A stretch of 64,000 bases of DNA from assembly GCF_018873765.1 (NCBI RefSeq), contig NC_057924.1, positions 1,860,001 to 1,924,000 on the forward strand, given 5' to 3'. Positions within the stretch are counted from its first letter, which is position 1. Each line of letters opens with the position of its first letter. A model generated the notes under the pieces. The model had not been told where the DNA came from. It saw nothing but the letters and a program-made list of their open reading frames with translations, and made no database searches. Positions 59,206-64,000 of the stretch are shown here, in pieces. The DNA comes from Telopea speciosissima (Eukaryota > Streptophyta > Magnoliopsida > Proteales > Proteaceae). A program made the position numbers and the translations under genes.

Positions 59206-61156
59206 TAATTATGTCAAGAAAGTTTTCAGAATTTTTTCGTCACTAGTGATGTAACTTTATGATAGGACTCTGCAGCAATTATTCCCCTTCTTAATTGTAG
59301 AATGTAGAAGGTTGAAAACACCATTTCCCATATTAATCAAAGGTCAAATCTCCATAGGGAAGAGATGGATCAGGAGAAGAAACTGGGTCCAATTCAAAAC
59401 CCTAATTCACTTGGGGCTATAGTGTCAAAAGGCCAAATACTTTCACCCTAAACATATTTTCTTGAGTCGCAGCCAAAAAGTAATGCTCTTTAAATATGGA
59501 AGAGCATTGAAAAGACAAAAATCATGGTTTAAAAAATTGATTTGTTGAAGAATAGGCGTATGAGAAAACCCATAGATACCTCAATTGGATGATGTCACAT
59601 GTTCATATTTTTAAGGTGTTTGAATTCTACAGAATGATTGAGTGAATTGATCAACAATAATAGGACTTGGAATTTGTGCCCCTTTTTTTTAATGAGAAGT
59701 TGGAAGGTCTTTGCTTTGTTTGTGTTCCTCCTTTGATGTGTTCAAACATAATCGACATATTATAATAGAGAGACATGGTCAAAGGGAAACTACAGAAACG
59801 ATCAAGACTACAAATTCTCTATCTAGAAGGGTATCCAGGAGTTACTCCCTACACGAACAATGATCCAAAAATTTCTTAAAAATCCATCTTTAGTGCTATA
59901 TCCTCCTCAGGAATCAGAATTGAGATTTTAAGTGCACATTTGAGAAAGAACTCATCAGGCTTTCCATTCAACTTCTCTGTCAAAAAAGGGGAAATTTGTT
60001 GATTGTAGCCAAGAGGCACCTTATCGGCATATGCTATTTAGCAGGCCAAGAACAACCTGGTTATATATATATATATCAACAGGAACACGACAGAATTTTA
60101 TCATTTTTTAACCAATGTTGCGGAGAACAATCATATTTTTTAAAAACCAAGGTACCCAAATATATACTGAGACAGAAACAGAGGCTACACATTCCTCAGA
60201 TACTCAGGAATGCTTGTCACTTTGCACTGCAGAATACCATTTTGATAATCAAGAGGTGAACTAATGATTCTGTTACTGCTCACTCTGGTTGCCACACTTT
60301 AATGGTTGATTCCAAGCAAGGTTTAAAAACCCTGAATCGCAGTAAAATTCAGATCAGCCCCGAACGATTCCCATCTGATAAAAGATTGGTCAGGATTCAT
60401 GAAACATCGATAAGAATCAACCCACATAAACCCTAACCCTAGTTTTTGGAAGTGGATCAGGCTGAGCCGTATCAGCCAGAATGTGTATTGGCCGATCTGA
60501 TCCCAATTTTTGAAACCCTGATTCCAAATGCAAATCAACAAGAAGCATGGGTGGGATCAGGACGATCTGTCTTGAATCTAGAAGCCGAATTACAAGGGAT
60601 TGAGGCAGCACTAGAGTGCAAAGGCCTTCGGCCCATCAGATCAATAACAATCATTTGTCAATCTCATGATTCGACCGGAAGAGGATCATAGAGCATACAA
60701 GGTATGCATTAAGCTAGCAAAAAGGGTAGAGGGTGAAGTTTAAGCTAGCAAAAAGAGTACAGAAGGGTGAAGTTTAAGATAATACACTTACAGAAGGTTA
60801 GTTGAATACATAGCATGATTACTGTACATGTTGCCCATCAGCTCCATCAATAGTAGCCTGTTTATTGGATGGGCTACAATCCAGGACCCCAGGTATTATA
60901 AACATGCAATAATCCTAAGTGCCTAACACAGGTTAATACATAGGACAGCTGGAACTGGAACAATGTTACATGAATGTAGATGGCAAAAATACTATGCATA
61001 GCACATGAGCCCCCAATGAGAGGAATGATTAGCACTGTTTATAAAGTATCCCTGCTTAATTAGAAAAGTTCAGTGATACATCTCTTGATCCTCATTTAGG
61101 CATTGGCAACAACCTCGAACTTCTGATGATGCCACTGCTTGTATCTTAAACTGGAT

Positions 61157-63823
61157 TTATACTCCTTTCCTTCCCCGATGCTTCCATGTGCTCTGCATGG
61201 GTAAAATTAGTCAAGATACTGGATTGTAGAAAAATATAAAAAGCAGAGAAAAATTTACAGACAAGGTACAAGACTAAGAGGCAAGTACAAGGGGTTCATT
61301 GTCAGAATTATCCGAATCTCCAGCGTCTCCAGATTCAGAAGGATCTGATTTCTCATTCTTGTCGAATGCACTTCCTTTGGAATCTGATTGCTCTTCTTTA
61401 TTGGATTCCTCCTCATCAGATGGGCTACTCTCTGCAGCTTCCACCTGTTCTTCAGAATCTGATTCTGATTCTTCGTTGCCACCCTGTGCATTTGATGTGT
61501 TCTTAGCTGAATACTGCACCCGCTCCCCCTCAGACTCTGGCTTCTCTTCTTCGTCGGATTCCTCTGTACCTGTTGCGCACATCTCAACTTCATCTTTAGA
61601 AAATGGTTTCTCCGCACATGATTCTTCTGCCAGGCTCCTTTTTGTTTTATCTACCCGTTTCTCTTCAAAATCACCATGAACAAAAGCAAAGAAGTCAAAA
61701 TACTCTGGCATTTTAAATGTTTTTCTAATAACATATGTACAAAGTCAATTGTGTAGGAATTAATATATTCCCTAATAGAGGCGTCTGTTTATAAACACTG
61801 AAGGGTTTTGTAGGTCGGCTATCTCAATGATATATCTATAAAAACAAACCATTTCTGAACAGAATTTCAACCCATGATCAGTTCTCATTATTGAAGAAGA
61901 TCAATGGATGTGAAAGGTGCCTCTTGGATAATTTCAAATGGTGTGTGTTGTATACAGGTAGTTACTATTTTCTGTTGGATGAAAGGCGAGATGACAGTGC
62001 ATTGATCAATTTGGTCCAGGATCAGAGGGGATTGCTGTAAAATTTCAACCAGATATTAACAAAAAGGGTGTTCAAGTGGCGACTGTAAAACAATACAAAT
62101 TGTTGACGATAAGAATGTTATACTCTGAAGTCCAACCTGAGAGGCAGTCTCTAATATGCATAACATGTTTTTGAATGGGGGTGGACATGCCCCAATTGGA
62201 ATATACAAGCCCATTCGTTTGGAAAATATAGGGTTACAAAATGTCTCTTACATTTATGGATGTTACCCGCTTTCATTATGTTATCTCCCTTGAGAGCCAC
62301 TTCACAGAATTAATGCTCTCTCCATCTTGATTTCCCCTCCCCTCTATCTCCAATGAATCCAAGTGTCTAAACCTATTGAAGCAACCTCATTCAGTAGTAA
62401 CTTTTTTCCAACATGATTTTCTTGTCGTCTTTATCTGGCACTGAGACAAGCACAAGTCTGTATAGTGTGAAGTTTCTACACTTAATTTGGTAGATGTATC
62501 CAGATTTATTTTAAACAGCTAAATATGCAGATTGTAGCATAAATTCTCTATCTACCATAAAAATGTCCCAAAATTGGTGAATCTTCAGATCAGAATCAAT
62601 CGCCTCAGAACTGAACTTCTATACAAACTTGCCAGATTTTTCTTGTCTCACTTCAACTCCTTGTAAGTGGTAGTTTTCAGGGACGCATTTTCAATTTCCT
62701 CAATCATATCTAAATGCACCAGAGTTCCAAACTACAAGATTGCTCAATCTTCAGGAACTATAGCCCATTGAATCTCCAAGTATCAATGGATCCTACCCCC
62801 ATAAACTAAAATGCCATAACATTTCTGTTTTCTTTTCTAACTAAAAGTTTAATGTAACATTCCTGATGCTAACTTTGTATGAAGAAGATCACAGCCAAGG
62901 ATTGTTACCTGCGTTCACTCCATTTTGTTTTACAGTTATGGTGTGCTTGGGACTTGAGTGAGAAGCACTTCCACTCTCAACTTCTGTGTCAGCATCACTT
63001 TTACTTTCTGATATATGATTTTGTCTATGCCCCACGGTTTTCTTCAGTGTTCTTTTCTGTCTGTCCACAGACAAAGGATACATCACCCAAACTTGAAGTT
63101 CATAAAGCAATAACATAAATACTTTTATATAAATACACCAAGAGAAAGATTCCTCTCACTTCTTATTGGATTTCTTATTCCATCTTGATCTGCCTGAAGT
63201 CCTTTTGTTCTGTTTCTGCTGCGGTGACCTATAAGGAGGATAATGAAATATCAAGTACTGAACTAGCTGTCTCCAAACAATTAGTATCCTTTGGCAATGA
63301 GGAACATTACAAGTACACCAGAACCTAGATGCAGCAGGTTGAGAACTACCAATGTGACAGTAACCTACCAAACACCTTTTTCAATGATGAAAGAGAAGGG
63401 AACAATTTTCTCAATGAAGTCAGAAGATACTTACACCCCTTTAGAGACTCCTTTAGAGGGGGATATTTTTGGTGATTTTAACCGCTGTAAAAGATATTAA
63501 CAAACAATACCGCATTAGAAACTTGCGTAACCATTGATAGCTGCCAGGAGAAACATGGTTTCAGCAGCAAGCAGAAGTACAACGATACCTCTGTAGGGTT
63601 GGGAGTATCACGAATGAGCTCCCATTGTTCCTTCTCTAAATTAAGTACTTCCACATCTCCATCGTCATATAATATCTTCAATTCAAGATAGTTAGGTTGG
63701 CAATCTCTTAAAAGAGAGGACAGAGATAGGTATGTGAAAAAAATCAACCTAATAGAAAAGGAGCAGCTTACCGCATGTTTTCCCTTTCTTGGATCATAAG
63801 ATTGTATCACACCTTCATAAAAC
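61157..63823 (-). CDS. PDS5: Sister chromatid cohesion protein PDS5 homologue, C-terminal part (5' part outside window)
   Basis: PDS5 binds cohesin and regulates sister-chromatid cohesion in the nucleus; plants have several copies with a C-terminal Tudor-like domain. Exons on the minus strand: 63823-63772, 63675-63589, 63218-63160, 63060-62909, 61662-61289, 61192-61157, all GT/AG and in phase. The first two give FYEGVIQSYDPRKGKHA then ILYDDGDVEVLNLEKEQWEL, the Tudor-like core. Then a basic linker (KRTSGRSRWNKKSNKK), a Ser/Asp/Glu-rich stretch, and an acidic tail. The last 12-codon exon gives EPL-STWKHRGRKGV and a stop; similar basic ends close other plant PDS5 proteins. If the GTACTT donor at 61,288 were ignored, the frame would run to LVLAS and stop at 61,274. 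The preceding exon (expected to end in the WWP..DK motif) is right of the window. Confidence 0.9.
61663..62908 (-). other. Intron between acidic-tail exons of PDS5
   Basis: 1.25 kb between the donor after NGVNA (62,908) and the acceptor TTTTGAAG before the acidic exon. AT-rich, no transposon with clear ends and no gene recognised. Confidence 0.75.
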
Positions 63824-64000
63824 CTGTGGACATTAGCAACATATCTTACAACAAAGCAACATCCAAATAGCTCACTCTTGAAAGATAAGACTGTCACGGA
63901 CATCAACCACAAGGTATCAAGTTAGACCTTAAAGCCACTCTACAATATTAGCATATTCGATATGGCAAGGAGGAATTTCGGTACTAGTGTTCAGAAGAAG

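Larger units (their letters stand above)
57721..61156. other. Intergenic region between the C2 gene and PDS5 (3.4 kb)
   Basis: Contains a dispersed block at 58,010-58,130, inverted-repeat elements at 58,196-58,382 and 59,047-59,205, a poly-T run (58,964-58,983), and a degenerate GATCAG/CCGATCTG repeat at 58,740-58,920 and 60,310-60,640. The part nearest 61,157 is presumably PDS5 3' UTR. No gene recognised. Confidence 0.5.

Noticed and set aside
61299-61679. Plus-strand Ser-rich frame of 126 codons and the minus-strand second frame at 61,255-61,617
   Set aside because: Shadows of the Ser/Glu/Asp-rich PDS5 exon; the repeated acidic codons open other frames.
63153-63228. PDS5 exon starting after TTATAG at 63,228
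   Set aside because: It puts the reading frame into a quick stop; the acceptor CCGCAG at 63,219 keeps phase with both neighbours.

Overview
The window is nuclear DNA from a flowering plant, probably a woody dicot or magnoliid; I cannot name the species. The evidence is GT-AG introns in every gene, five genes whose closest relatives are plant proteins, an Au-type SINE, an RTE-type LINE, and many Mutator- and Harbinger-like miniature elements. Exon joins were made by eye: each joined reading frame stays open across its splice sites, and the four recognised families also match known protein order and length.

Layout. (1) 1-12,300, minus strand: the N-terminal ~2,696 residues of a giant HECT ubiquitin ligase of the UPL1/UPL2 type, with most of it in one exon of at least 7.75 kb; the HECT end lies beyond base 1. 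(2) 12,470-17,000: repeat-rich spacer with a LINE 3' end, an Au-SINE and dispersed low-complexity repeats. (3) 18,145-20,491, minus: a three-exon gene for a 391-residue plant protein of unknown function with a ubiquitin-fold-like start. (4) 20,912-22,657: a 1.75-kb Mutator-like element with a 9-bp target duplication and a second small element nested in it; it sits in the space shared by gene 3 and the next, divergent gene. (5) 23,823-31,641, plus: a complete seven-exon PARN/AHG2 deadenylase gene (717 residues) with a DEDDh active site and a mitochondrial-type N-terminus. (6) 32,600-51,300: a gene-free block holding a decayed RTE LINE, a cluster of fold-back elements (35.8-38.4 kb), and a tandem array of about 17 units of ~368 bp (40.8-49.8 kb). 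Each unit carries a 34-bp near-perfect palindrome, and the array is split by a 2,724-bp solo-LTR-like insertion. (7) 51,413-56,806, minus (5' UTR exon to ~57,700): a CAR-like C2-domain gene (171 residues) with a 1.45-kb inverted-repeat element in its largest intron. (8) 61,157-63,823, minus: the last six exons of a PDS5 cohesin cofactor gene, with its Tudor-like domain and acidic tail; the rest lies to the right.

The genes do not form a pathway; they are ordinary housekeeping or signalling genes (protein turnover, mitochondrial RNA decay, Ca2+/ABA signalling at membranes, chromosome cohesion). The most unusual signal is the palindrome-bearing tandem array and its history: amplification, a microinversion in one unit, then LTR insertion. 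No bacterial-type system, CRISPR array, tRNA or rRNA gene was seen.
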